Assembly: GCA_964539925.1 (NCBI GenBank)
Contig: CAZILB010000080.1
Coordinates: 1-17,340 of the forward strand
Direction: 5' to 3'
DNA: 17,340 nt
From: DP-20 sp964539925
GTDB taxonomy: Bacteria; Desulfobacterota; Binatia; UBA9968
Shown here: piece after piece, positions 1 through 6,779 of the stretch
Position numbering within the stretch: the stretch's first letter is position 1
Layout: each line of letters starts with the position of its first letter
Notes under the pieces: generated by a model
The model's input: the letters and a program-made list of their open reading frames with translations, nothing else
Databases searched by the model: none
What the model was told of the DNA's origin: nothing
Program-made: the position numbers and the translations under genes

Positions 1-1
1 T

Positions 2-124
2 AAAATCGTCTGGCTCGGCCCCAATATGAAGAAGTCGTTTAACGCCACGCTGTCAGCCCTAAGAAAGACCGGCGGATTCCATACCAGCCCGTCAGATTTT
101 GGCGTCAGGACGTTGCAATGCTAA
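2..124 (+). CDS. 3' end of an unidentified reading frame (partial)
   Basis: A frame that is open from the left edge encodes 40 residues and ends in TAA at 122-124. It begins KIVWLGPNMKKSF and ends DFGVRTLQC. I do not recognise a family. The residue mix (hydrophobic start, basic middle, few arginine or serine runs) looks more like protein than like the arginine-rich shadow frames elsewhere in the window. The piece is too short to be sure. If real, it is the C-terminus of a gene lying mostly outside the window, transcribed in the same direction as the TctC-like gene at 466. Confidence 0.3.
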   Translation, partial: KIVWLGPNMKKSFNATLSALRKTGGFHTSPSDFGVRTLQC

Positions 125-465
125 GGTACCCTCATGAGCCAGCCTAAAAGCGCGCCTGTTTATTTCGAAATGGGGATAGTCGAAAGCACGAATTGTTGGG
201 AAGGACAATGTGCCGGGGAGTTTGTTTTCGGTGCTGATCGAACGGCACGATCCTGGATCTTCGCAGAAATGGAAGAAAATCCGACTATTTATTTGATTAG
301 CCCGCGTTTTTTGTTCGCAAGCTGCCGATAATTTCATCCGTCTGGCCCGGACGTTACGTAGCTCTAGTTAGAGAATTGACATCAGATTGCATTTTTGCGT
401 AAGGTCCCCAAGGTCCGGCCGATCGGAAACGTCGTCTACTGCCCTGCCCTAAACGGAGGAAGTTT
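125..465. other. Intergenic stretch, no convincing gene
   Basis: About 340 bp with two short opposed open frames (134-331 plus, 92-337 minus). Neither has a convincing ribosome-binding site, domain or codon pattern, and I read both as chance. The only features I see are a TTGACA box near 376 and the ribosome-binding site of the next gene (GGAGGA at 455-460). Confidence 0.6.
376..405 (+). promoter_or_regulatory. Possible sigma-70 promoter for the TctC-like gene
   Basis: A perfect -35 hexamer TTGACA lies at 376-381. The best -10 at an allowed distance is TAAGGT at 400-405 (18-bp spacer), which matches the consensus at only three of six positions. The box is 60-90 bp upstream of the ATG at 466, a sensible distance. 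The weak -10 keeps this tentative. Confidence 0.3.
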
Positions 466-1515
466 ATGCGGTTTTCAACTGTGAGCTTCGTGTGTCTGTT
501 ATCGATTTTGTTCTTGCTGCCCGACTCGACGCCGGCGCAGCTGCCTTTTTATCAAGGCAAAACCATAACCATCGTGGCGGGGACCGCTCCCGGAGGGGCG
601 GGAGATCACCGAACAAAGGCGCTGATTCCCTCCTTGCGGAAGCATATTCCCGGCAATCCGACGATCGTGACCGAGCACCGCGCCGGCGGCGGCGGACGGC
701 AGGCGGCGAATTATATTTTCCAGACTGCGAAACCGGACGGGCTGACGGTGGGGGCCTTGAGCGGCGGTGTCGTGGCGCTGAACGTGCTCGGCGCCACCGG
801 CGTCATGTACGACATCGACAAATTCATCTACCTCGGCAGCTCGGAAAGCACTTCGCACCAGATCATGTACACGCGAAGGGAACTGGGACTGACCAGCCTG
901 GAAAAGTTGCGCGCGGCCTCGGGCATCAGGATCGGCGCCCAGGCGGTGGGACATCCCAACCACATGGCTGGACGATTGTTCGCCTACTTCCTGGGGCTCA
1001 AAGAACCGCGCTTCATCGTCGGCTATACGACGCCCGAAATCGAAGTCGCTCTCATGCGCGGGGAAATCGACGGCCGGGCGAACAACGTCGCGCAACTTCT
1101 TCACCGCAATCCGGACTGGGTGGAGAAAAAAGTGATGGACATCCACGCGATCCTCGAAATTCCGCACGGCGCCAAGCATCCTCGCTTTGGCCATGTTCCG
1201 GAGATTTCGACTTTCGCGAGATCCGACAGCGAGCGCAATCTCCTCTCGATCTACCGGACTTTGAGACATGTGGGCGCGCCCTATGCGCTCCCGCCGGGGA
1301 CCCCAAAAGATCGGGTCGATATTCTCCGGGACGCCATGCGCAAGGCTTTCAAGGATCCGGATTTTCACAGCGAATACAAGAAACTTGCCGGTCAAGAACC
1401 CGACCCGCTCATGCCGGAAGAAATGGAGAAAGTCGTCAGAGAGATGCCCCGCGACGCCGAGGCGATCAACCTGCTGAAAACGCTATCCGGCGAAGGCACT
1501 TTCCCCGCGCGTTAA
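466..1515 (+). CDS. TctC-like (Bug family) extracytoplasmic solute-binding protein
   Basis: A 349-residue exported receptor of the tripartite tricarboxylate transporter type. In this family the protein binds an organic acid in the periplasm and passes it to a TctA/TctB membrane pair. Residues 1-25 form a signal peptide with a hydrophobic core (LLSILFLLP) and a cleavage region ending PAQ. The mature start FYQGKTITIVAG and the following GGAGDHRTKAL and EHRAGGGGRQAANYI segments are the family's N-terminal lobe. PPGTPKDRVDILRDAMRKAF is the typical C-terminal element. Length is normal for the family. The ATG has a good GGAGGA site five bases upstream. No tctA or tctB gene is in the window, so this is an orphan receptor, which is common for the family. 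The secreted cupin follows 13 bp downstream and is probably co-transcribed. The ligand cannot be read from sequence. Confidence 0.9.
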   Translation: MRFSTVSFVCLLSILFLLPDSTPAQLPFYQGKTITIVAGTAPGGAGDHRTKALIPSLRKHIPGNPTIVTEHRAGGGGRQAANYIFQTAKPDGLTVGALSGGVVALNVLGATGVMYDIDKFIYLGSSESTSHQIMYTRRELGLTSLEKLRAASGIRIGAQAVGHPNHMAGRLFAYFLGLKEPRFIVGYTTPEIEVALMRGEIDGRANNVAQLLHRNPDWVEKKVMDIHAILEIPHGAKHPRFGHVPEISTFARSDSERNLLSIYRTLRHVGAPYALPPGTPKDRVDILRDAMRKAFKDPDFHSEYKKLAGQEPDPLMPEEMEKVVREMPRDAEAINLLKTLSGEGTFPAR

Positions 1516-1528
1516 GGTTGGGCCAACT

Positions 1529-1990
1529 ATGAAGAAGAAGACCTTTCGAATTCTCGTCGCATTCGCCGTTCTCCTTTTAATGCAGACGAGTCACAGCAGT
1601 GTTTGGACCGGTCTGGAAGCCGGCATGAAAGATGATGCGTCTCCAGTCGTCAAGGTCCTGGTTAAAACCACCCGAAGTTGGGATGAGGCGCTTTTGCCTA
1701 GTTATCCGCAAGGCCAGCCCGAGATCACTATTCTGCGCATTAGCATACCTGCGGGGACCCGGCTCGATACCCACCGCCATCCGGTAATAAATGCCGGCGT
1801 CCTGTTAAGCGGGCAACTCACAATCGTGACGATCGATGGGAAAACGCAGCATCTCAAAGCAGGAGATCCTATCGTCGAGCTGGTGAATACCGCACACTAT
1901 GGCATTAATAACGGAAAGGTTCCCGCGGAGATAGTCGTCTTTTATGCCGGCGTGGTTGACCTTCCGATAACCGTGGTCGAACCGCGATGA
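1529..1990 (+). CDS. Exported cupin-domain protein
   Basis: A 153-residue single-domain cupin with an N-terminal signal peptide: MKKKTFRILV, then a hydrophobic stretch to about residue 20. Cupin motif 1 is at about residues 80-97 (THRHP, then the glycine of LLSGQL), giving candidate metal ligands His82 and His84. The usual glutamate of motif 1 is not obvious. Motif 2 is around AGDPIVELVNTAHYG, with His123 as a further ligand. A metal-binding beta-barrel in the periplasm is the supported picture; enzymatic activity is unknown. The start is 13 bp after the TctC-like stop, so a two-gene operon is likely. Upstream there is only a weak purine-rich site. Base composition looks more AT-rich than in the genes after 3452. 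Confidence 0.8.
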   Translation: MKKKTFRILVAFAVLLLMQTSHSSVWTGLEAGMKDDASPVVKVLVKTTRSWDEALLPSYPQGQPEITILRISIPAGTRLDTHRHPVINAGVLLSGQLTIVTIDGKTQHLKAGDPIVELVNTAHYGINNGKVPAEIVVFYAGVVDLPITVVEPR

Positions 1991-2100
1991 ACGGGTGTCG
2001 TTATAGCGCCTGCACAAAGTGGAGGGGATAACTTAGGGGGAGTCGCTTCTCCGGGGGTCACACGGGAAAGCGGCCTGTGCTGTTCTTGGTCTTACCTATA

Positions 2101-2517
2101 ATGAAGCCAAAAATCACCGTGCTCACAATCGGCGTCGAAGATTTGGAGCGATCACTTCGCTTCTATCGCGATGGACTTGGGTTATCCACAGACGGAGTCG
2201 TCGGACGGGAATTTGAGTTTGGCGCCGTCGTATTCATTGAACTTCAAGCAGGGTTGCGCCTTGCGCTGTGGCCGCGCAAGAGCATCGCCCATGACAGTGG
2301 GCTAGCGTTGGGCCAGCCAAACCCAACGGAATTCACATTGGGACACAACGTTTCGTCCAAACGCGAAGTTGATGCCGTCATGTGTCAAGCCGAATGCGCT
2401 GGCGCAGCCGTCATTAAGCCTGCACAGGATACATTTTGGGGCGGATATGCAGGCTATTTTCAAGATCCAGACGGGCATCTGTGGGAAGTCGTCTGGAATC
2501 CGCAATGGGCGGAGTGA
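2101..2517 (+). CDS. VOC superfamily (glyoxalase/bleomycin-resistance fold) protein
   Basis: A small vicinal-oxygen-chelate protein of 138 residues from this start. The opening ITVLTIGVEDLERSLRFYRD and the ending FQDPDGHLWEVVWNP are the classic beta-alpha-beta borders of the fold. The final glutamate (HLWEV) is where a metal ligand usually sits, but the expected His/Gln in the first strand is Thr or Leu, so metal binding is doubtful. An upstream in-frame ATG at 2077 would add eight hydrophobic residues. I prefer 2101 because family members begin directly before the first strand. Substrate is unknown; such proteins include dioxygenases, lactoylglutathione lyases and antibiotic-binding proteins. 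It stands alone, with gaps of about 110 and 128 bp on either side that hold nothing I recognise. Confidence 0.8.
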   Translation: MKPKITVLTIGVEDLERSLRFYRDGLGLSTDGVVGREFEFGAVVFIELQAGLRLALWPRKSIAHDSGLALGQPNPTEFTLGHNVSSKREVDAVMCQAECAGAAVIKPAQDTFWGGYAGYFQDPDGHLWEVVWNPQWAE

Positions 2518-2645
2518 CGTAGAGGCCTAACGGTGCCGCTGCCTGCGACTCCCGGAAAATTTGGAAATCGGGTTAAGGCCAATTTTGATAGAGGATTATG
2601 TACCGAGAGTCTTGTCTTAGCTAGGGATCACCCTGCCATCCGTCG

Positions 2646-3491
2646 ATGATTGGCCAGTCGTACCGGCACTACGAAAGGAATCGAGATCCAGTGCGGGAAA
2701 GAAAAGTGGCCGATGCTCGGAACCGTGAAATCCAGACTCAATTGGCTCCCCTAATGACTCATCTAATGATGACCGACCTACGTTTGATATGCCCGTTGTG
2801 TTTGGTCTCCGGGCAAACGACCGAAGTTCACGGCGCGGATCGCCGCCGTTATTATCTTTGCGGCAATTGTTCGCTGATCTTTACGGATCCGGAACATGAC
2901 CTGTCGCCCGCAGAAGCGAAGGCGTTTTACTTGACGCACGAGAATAGCATCGAAAATTCAGGATACGTGAATTTCTTGAATCGCGTCGTCCAACCGATGC
3001 TTGCGCATCTCGATCGCGGCATGAGAGGGCTCGACTACGGCTGCGGTCCCGGACCGACGGTGTCGCTCCTGGTGCAGCGACAAGGGATCGCCTGCGACGA
3101 TTATGACCCGCTGTTTGCAGACCGCCCTTTACGACCGCCGTACGACTTTATTTTCTCCACAGAGTGCTTCGAGCATTTCCGCCGCCCGGAAGTTGAATTG
3201 CGGCGGATAAGTTCCTTGTTGCAGCCAGGCGGCATCTTGGGGGTTATGACCGAGCGGTGGACAACGCTGGAGGCGTTCGCAAATTGGTACTACACGCGCG
3301 ACCCGACGCATGTTTGCTTCTACCACGCGAAGACGCTGGATTTTGTCTGCCGTCAATTCAGCTTTACCCCTGTATGGATGGACGCGAGCCGGGTAGCGAT
3401 CCTGCGGCGGAATTCTTCCGGCTCGGACACCTCGACTCCCAGCTCTGAGGATCATGCGGTCAGCGTTTTCCGTGACCGAACGAAGCCGTAG
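2646..3491 (+). CDS. Zinc-ribbon class I SAM-dependent methyltransferase
   Basis: From this first ATG the protein has 281 residues. A four-cysteine ribbon comes first (CPLC at 49-52, CGNC at 72-75). A Rossmann methyltransferase core follows: motif I LDYGCGPG at 129-136, the acidic strand CDDYDPLF, then DFIFSTECFEHF and LLQPGGILGVMTERW. Such proteins often begin just before the CPLC knuckle, so ATGs at 2754, 2766 or 2769 may be the real start; none has a strong ribosome-binding site. The methyl acceptor is unknown. The last 24 or so residues (serine and threonine rich) lie outside the fold. The final 40 bp overlap the 3' end of the TRAP permease on the other strand, a tail-to-tail overlap. Codon use looks more AT-rich than in the genes to its right. 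Confidence 0.8.
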   Translation: MIGQSYRHYERNRDPVRERKVADARNREIQTQLAPLMTHLMMTDLRLICPLCLVSGQTTEVHGADRRRYYLCGNCSLIFTDPEHDLSPAEAKAFYLTHENSIENSGYVNFLNRVVQPMLAHLDRGMRGLDYGCGPGPTVSLLVQRQGIACDDYDPLFADRPLRPPYDFIFSTECFEHFRRPEVELRRISSLLQPGGILGVMTERWTTLEAFANWYYTRDPTHVCFYHAKTLDFVCRQFSFTPVWMDASRVAILRRNSSGSDTSTPSSEDHAVSVFRDRTKP

Positions 3492-5422
3492 ATCACCAGC
3501 GCCGTTGTCGGCAGCGCCGCTGCGACCGCGATGGTCTGATTTGGAACAAGCACGACCGCGACCGCCAGTAAGCCGAGAGCGATCCTCAGCGGGACATCGA
3601 GCGACTTCTTTTCGCTGTAGGCGGCGTGCACGCTGCACACCACTCCCAGCGTGCCGGTCAAGACCAGCGCGAACGCAAAGAGTTGCTTGACGCCGGGCTC
3701 CACCACCAGCTCCGGGCGCGTAAAGACAGCGCCCATCAGGAGAAACAGCGGCAAGCAGATCTGAATTCCCTTCATCATCGTCCCCATGAAGGAAGCACCG
3801 GCAATGCGCGAGGTCACCGCTGCCACGATCGAAGTCGGCGGCGTCAGCTCGCCCCAGACACCGACAAAGAAGGCGAAAAAATGCACCGCCCAGGGATCGA
3901 CGCCGGCCTTGATCATGAACGGCGCGATCACCAGCACGGTGATGATGTATGTCGGCGCCGGCGGCAGCCCGGTTCCGACCAGCGTCCCGAAGACAAATGC
4001 CACAAGAACCATGACCGTAAGATGGACGCCGGCGGCTTCCATAAGTAAAAACCCGAGCTTGGTCGGGATTCCGGTAATCACGAATGCCCCGGTCATGATC
4101 GAAAGCGTCGCTAAAAGCAGCGTGATGTCGGTCGTCATCTGGGAAAAGCCTTCGATGAACGAGCATAGAGATTTGCGCAGCTCGCCGAGCCTGACTTTGC
4201 GCTCGATCACCAGGGAAACAATAATTACCGCCCCGCAAAGTAGAACGGCGGTCCAGACGAAAACCCGCAGGGCGGCAAGCGTGGGCGGGAGGTAAACGAC
4301 GCCCATCAGGTAGACCAAGCCGACAAGGACACCGAGATAAGCCAGCAGATTGATCCGATCCAAAACCCCGATCTCCGGCACCGCCACTTGAAACGCTCGC
4401 ACTCGGTGCCGGGCGGCCATGAAGTATACCGCCGCCATGATGCCGGCAAAGTAGATGAGCGCCGGGGCGTACCCGCGCGCAACCACGTCGAAATAACTTT
4501 TGCCGAGAAAATCGGCCATGAGAAAGGCGGCGATCCCCATGATGGGCGGCATGAGCTGTCCGCCGAGAGAGGCCGCGGTTTCGATCGCCGCCGCCGACAC
4601 GCGCGGCATGCCCGCGCCGATCATCGCCGGGATGGTCGCCGATCCGGTCGTGATGGCGTTGGCTGCGCTGCTGCCGCTGACGGCGGCCACGCTCAGCGAG
4701 CCCAACACCGCCGCCTGCGGCAGCGCCTGCGGTGAATAGCCGGCAACCCGCGAAGCCACTTTCAGGAGCGAATCGATGCAGCCAAAAGCCTGAAGCAAGC
4801 TCAACACCAACATGAAGGAACCAATGAGAATGAGCGCGAGTTGCGGCAATTGGGAAAACACCCCCGTGGTGATCTCCAGGCTCATCGACGTAATCACCCT
4901 GCTCCAGGTCAGTCCCGGGTGGCCGAAAAGCCCGGGAACGAGCCACCCATAGACGGTGTAGAGAAGGAGCAGCAGGTTAATCACGAAAAGGGCAAAATAT
5001 TTCTGCCTGCAATACTCCATGACGAGAAGGAAAATAGTTCCGCCGAAAAGCAAATCGGTGGTATTCCAGATGCCGAGCCGGACCGTACGGATCTCCATAA
5101 ACTCGACATTGAAGTAAATGCTCACCGACGCCGCGGCGCCGACGTAGGCGGCGGCGATCAGGTAATTCAAAAACCGTCCCAGCTTGGGATAGAGTCCGCC
5201 GGTCCTGAGAGCGTCGAGGGTAAAAAGAATAAAGGTTACCGGCACCAGGGTGACGGCGAGCAGAGTCGGACCGCCGGCGCCGGTAAAATAATAGCGCAGG
5301 AGATAAACAAGAAACGCGAACGCGGTAACGAAGAAAAGAGCCGTAATCCAAGCCGGCGCCGGCTTCGCGGAAGCATCCACGCTCGGCTCAACTCCACTCT
5401 GAACTGCCAGTCTGCCGAACAA
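3452..5422 (-). CDS. TRAP transporter fused permease subunit (TAXI type, DctQ-DctM fusion)
   Basis: A 656-residue inner-membrane protein with many hydrophobic segments, the first at about residues 25-45, 52-70 and 84-104. The N-terminal four-helix part corresponds to the small DctQ-like subunit and the remainder to DctM. Family signatures are the GSSAANAITTGSATIPAM segment near 250-267, GGQLMPPIMG at 288-297, and in the second half VGTGLPPAPTYI and GELTPPTSIV. It imports a substrate delivered by the upstream receptor, driven by an ion gradient. In-frame TGA lies two codons before the TTG at 5422, so that TTG is the earliest possible start. It lacks a clear ribosome-binding site, and GTG at 5380 (642 residues) is a good alternative. 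The receptor gene lies 104 bp upstream with a palindrome in between. The 3' end overlaps the methyltransferase by 40 bp. Confidence 0.92.
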   Translation of the reverse strand: MFGRLAVQSGVEPSVDASAKPAPAWITALFFVTAFAFLVYLLRYYFTGAGGPTLLAVTLVPVTFILFTLDALRTGGLYPKLGRFLNYLIAAAYVGAAASVSIYFNVEFMEIRTVRLGIWNTTDLLFGGTIFLLVMEYCRQKYFALFVINLLLLLYTVYGWLVPGLFGHPGLTWSRVITSMSLEITTGVFSQLPQLALILIGSFMLVLSLLQAFGCIDSLLKVASRVAGYSPQALPQAAVLGSLSVAAVSGSSAANAITTGSATIPAMIGAGMPRVSAAAIETAASLGGQLMPPIMGIAAFLMADFLGKSYFDVVARGYAPALIYFAGIMAAVYFMAARHRVRAFQVAVPEIGVLDRINLLAYLGVLVGLVYLMGVVYLPPTLAALRVFVWTAVLLCGAVIIVSLVIERKVRLGELRKSLCSFIEGFSQMTTDITLLLATLSIMTGAFVITGIPTKLGFLLMEAAGVHLTVMVLVAFVFGTLVGTGLPPAPTYIITVLVIAPFMIKAGVDPWAVHFFAFFVGVWGELTPPTSIVAAVTSRIAGASFMGTMMKGIQICLPLFLLMGAVFTRPELVVEPGVKQLFAFALVLTGTLGVVCSVHAAYSEKKSLDVPLRIALGLLAVAVVLVPNQTIAVAAALPTTALVIYGFVRSRKTLTA

Positions 5423-5456
5423 ATCTCATCGGTCGTCTCACGGGACGGCGGCGAAG

Positions 5457-5481
5457 AGGGGCAGGTTTGAAACCTGCCCCT
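5457..5481. repeat. 25-bp palindrome between TRAP receptor and permease genes
   Basis: AGGGGCAGGTTT at 5457-5468 and AAACCTGCCCCT at 5470-5481 are perfect 12-bp inverted arms around one base. In the minus-strand transcript this is a very stable hairpin between the receptor stop and the permease start. It has no T-tract, so a simple terminator is unlikely. It resembles REP-like intergenic palindromes. Confidence 0.8.
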
Positions 5482-5526
5482 ACGATGCGGTCGCTCGAAA
5501 CATAAATTTGAAGGCGAAGCACAATT

Positions 5527-6552
5527 TTACTTGGGTTTTGCAATGCGCTTGTCCCACTTGGCATCCCAGACGCCGCGTTCCTTCATATATCTGGCGAGGC
5601 CGGGATGGACCATGACATCGTCGACGGACGACTCGACACCGCTGCGCTGAAACTTGGGCATGCCGGCCTTGAGCTGCGCAAACGAAGCGTCAGCTTTGAC
5701 AAGCTCATCGATATTTTTTTCAATCACCGTCAACATCGTGTATACGTCGTTCTCCGGGATCTCCATACCGAGATGGAATCCATAGAAAAAAGGCACGAAC
5801 AGCATCTTGTCCACATGGACGGTCTTCTTAAAGATCTTCGGGCTGACCTCCACCACTTGCATCCCCGCTTTGCGGATTATCTCGATCTCCGAGGGGCTCG
5901 GATTCAAGATCGCGAGGTCTGTGCCAAGCTGCGCTTCCACGAGCCACGGCGCCGGGCTCGTGTGGCCCGCCGTGTAGACGATCAGTCCTCTGATGTCGCC
6001 TCTTTCCAGGGCCGAGCCCGCCATTGCCAGGTCCACTTCCACATATTTGTGCTTCAGGCCAACGGCGGTCATCGCTCTCTCTAATGTCGCTCGAACGTCC
6101 CAGGGAAGTGGTCCCGTAAAAACTCTCTCGCCGGAAAGGTCCCGCCACTGCTTGTACTTCTTTCGGTCCCGGCCCAGCATCCCTAGGCCGACTTCGAGAG
6201 TAAAAGTCCAAAACGATTGAACAGGCTGCCGTTTCATCTGAGAACGAAACCCTTTGAACCTGTCGGCATCCCGAGCCATTTCGTAAAAAGCGATATCCGC
6301 GCCGTAATACCCGTCGAACTGCCCGATAGCATAGCCCTTGACGCTGGCAATGGCTCCGGGGGTTGGCAGAACATTCACCCGGTAGCCTTTCATCTCGCGA
6401 TTGAGAAGCTGCGCCAAACTGACCAGAGCCTTGTGGCCCGAAGACCCGACGGCGGAAGTGCCCCAGGAAAGATCCTTGGCTTGCGACCAAGCGATTGACG
6501 GTGTCAGAAGAAACAACCCCAGGGCGATTGCGGCAAACCGATATTTTTTCAT
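5527..6552 (-). CDS. TAXI family TRAP transporter solute-binding subunit
   Basis: A 341-residue periplasmic receptor. The start ATG at 6552 is preceded by GGAGGG at the right spacing and is followed by a signal peptide (MKKYRFAAIALGLFLL, cleavage near AWSQA). An open frame continues upstream to 6792 but would place the signal peptide inside the protein, so it is not used. Mature features fit the TAXI family: LSWGTSAVGSSGHKALVSLA as the first ligand-binding strand and loop, then GYAIGQFDGYYGADIAFYEM. The protein would capture a small organic anion and hand it to the fused permease encoded 104 bp downstream. A promoter is visible upstream. The substrate cannot be predicted; TAXI ligands include glutamate-like and dicarboxylate compounds, but most are unknown. 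Confidence 0.87.
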   Translation of the reverse strand: MKKYRFAAIALGLFLLTPSIAWSQAKDLSWGTSAVGSSGHKALVSLAQLLNREMKGYRVNVLPTPGAIASVKGYAIGQFDGYYGADIAFYEMARDADRFKGFRSQMKRQPVQSFWTFTLEVGLGMLGRDRKKYKQWRDLSGERVFTGPLPWDVRATLERAMTAVGLKHKYVEVDLAMAGSALERGDIRGLIVYTAGHTSPAPWLVEAQLGTDLAILNPSPSEIEIIRKAGMQVVEVSPKIFKKTVHVDKMLFVPFFYGFHLGMEIPENDVYTMLTVIEKNIDELVKADASFAQLKAGMPKFQRSGVESSVDDVMVHPGLARYMKERGVWDAKWDKRIAKPK

Positions 6553-6595
6553 GGTTATTACCCTCCGTTTCTCCGGCTCTGTCTCCGGGGCACCG

Positions 6596-6625
6596 ATTCT
6601 AGTTGGAAACACCCATCGCTTGCAA
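6596..6625 (-). promoter_or_regulatory. Sigma-70-like promoter of the TAXI-TRAP operon
   Basis: Read on the minus strand, TTGCAA (6625-6620) and TAGAAT (6601-6596) are separated by 18 bp. TAGAAT matches the -10 consensus at five of six positions and TTGCAA matches -35 at four. Transcription would begin near 6589, leaving a leader of roughly 35-40 nt before the ATG at 6552, with the GGAGGG ribosome site inside it. Confidence 0.45.
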
Positions 6626-6779
6626 CCACGGTTTTTCACCGCCGTTTCGACCCGCTGTGATCGCAACCAACTTTTTTCCGTGAATCGCTGTACGTTCGGC
6701 CCATGAAACGAGATACTCGACCTCATCTTATTTATGGCCCTATGACCGGGGTCGAACGCCAGGGCACGGGAGCACTCTT

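Noticed and set aside
492..1532. A 346-codon plus-strand frame covering the whole TctC-like gene in another frame
   Set aside because: Its translation is arginine and glycine rich with no domain, and it arises from GC-rich codon bias in the real gene, which has a signal peptide and family motifs.
2525..2577. Possible integron attC site after the VOC gene (GGCCTAAC ... GTTAAGGCC)
   Set aside because: The inverse core fits, but the right core lacks the final pyrimidine of the consensus, the inner arms do not pair well, and there is no second site or integrase. Genome-wide search for similar sites next to cassettes would be needed to revive the idea.
3129..4946. A 605-codon minus-strand frame overlapping the TRAP permease
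   Set aside because: Same strand but shifted frame. The residues are those of an arginine/histidine-rich shadow, while the permease frame has clear helices and TRAP motifs.
5457..5481. Rho-independent terminator between receptor and permease
   Set aside because: The hairpin is strong but is not followed by a T-tract on either strand, and the permease needs transcription from the receptor promoter.
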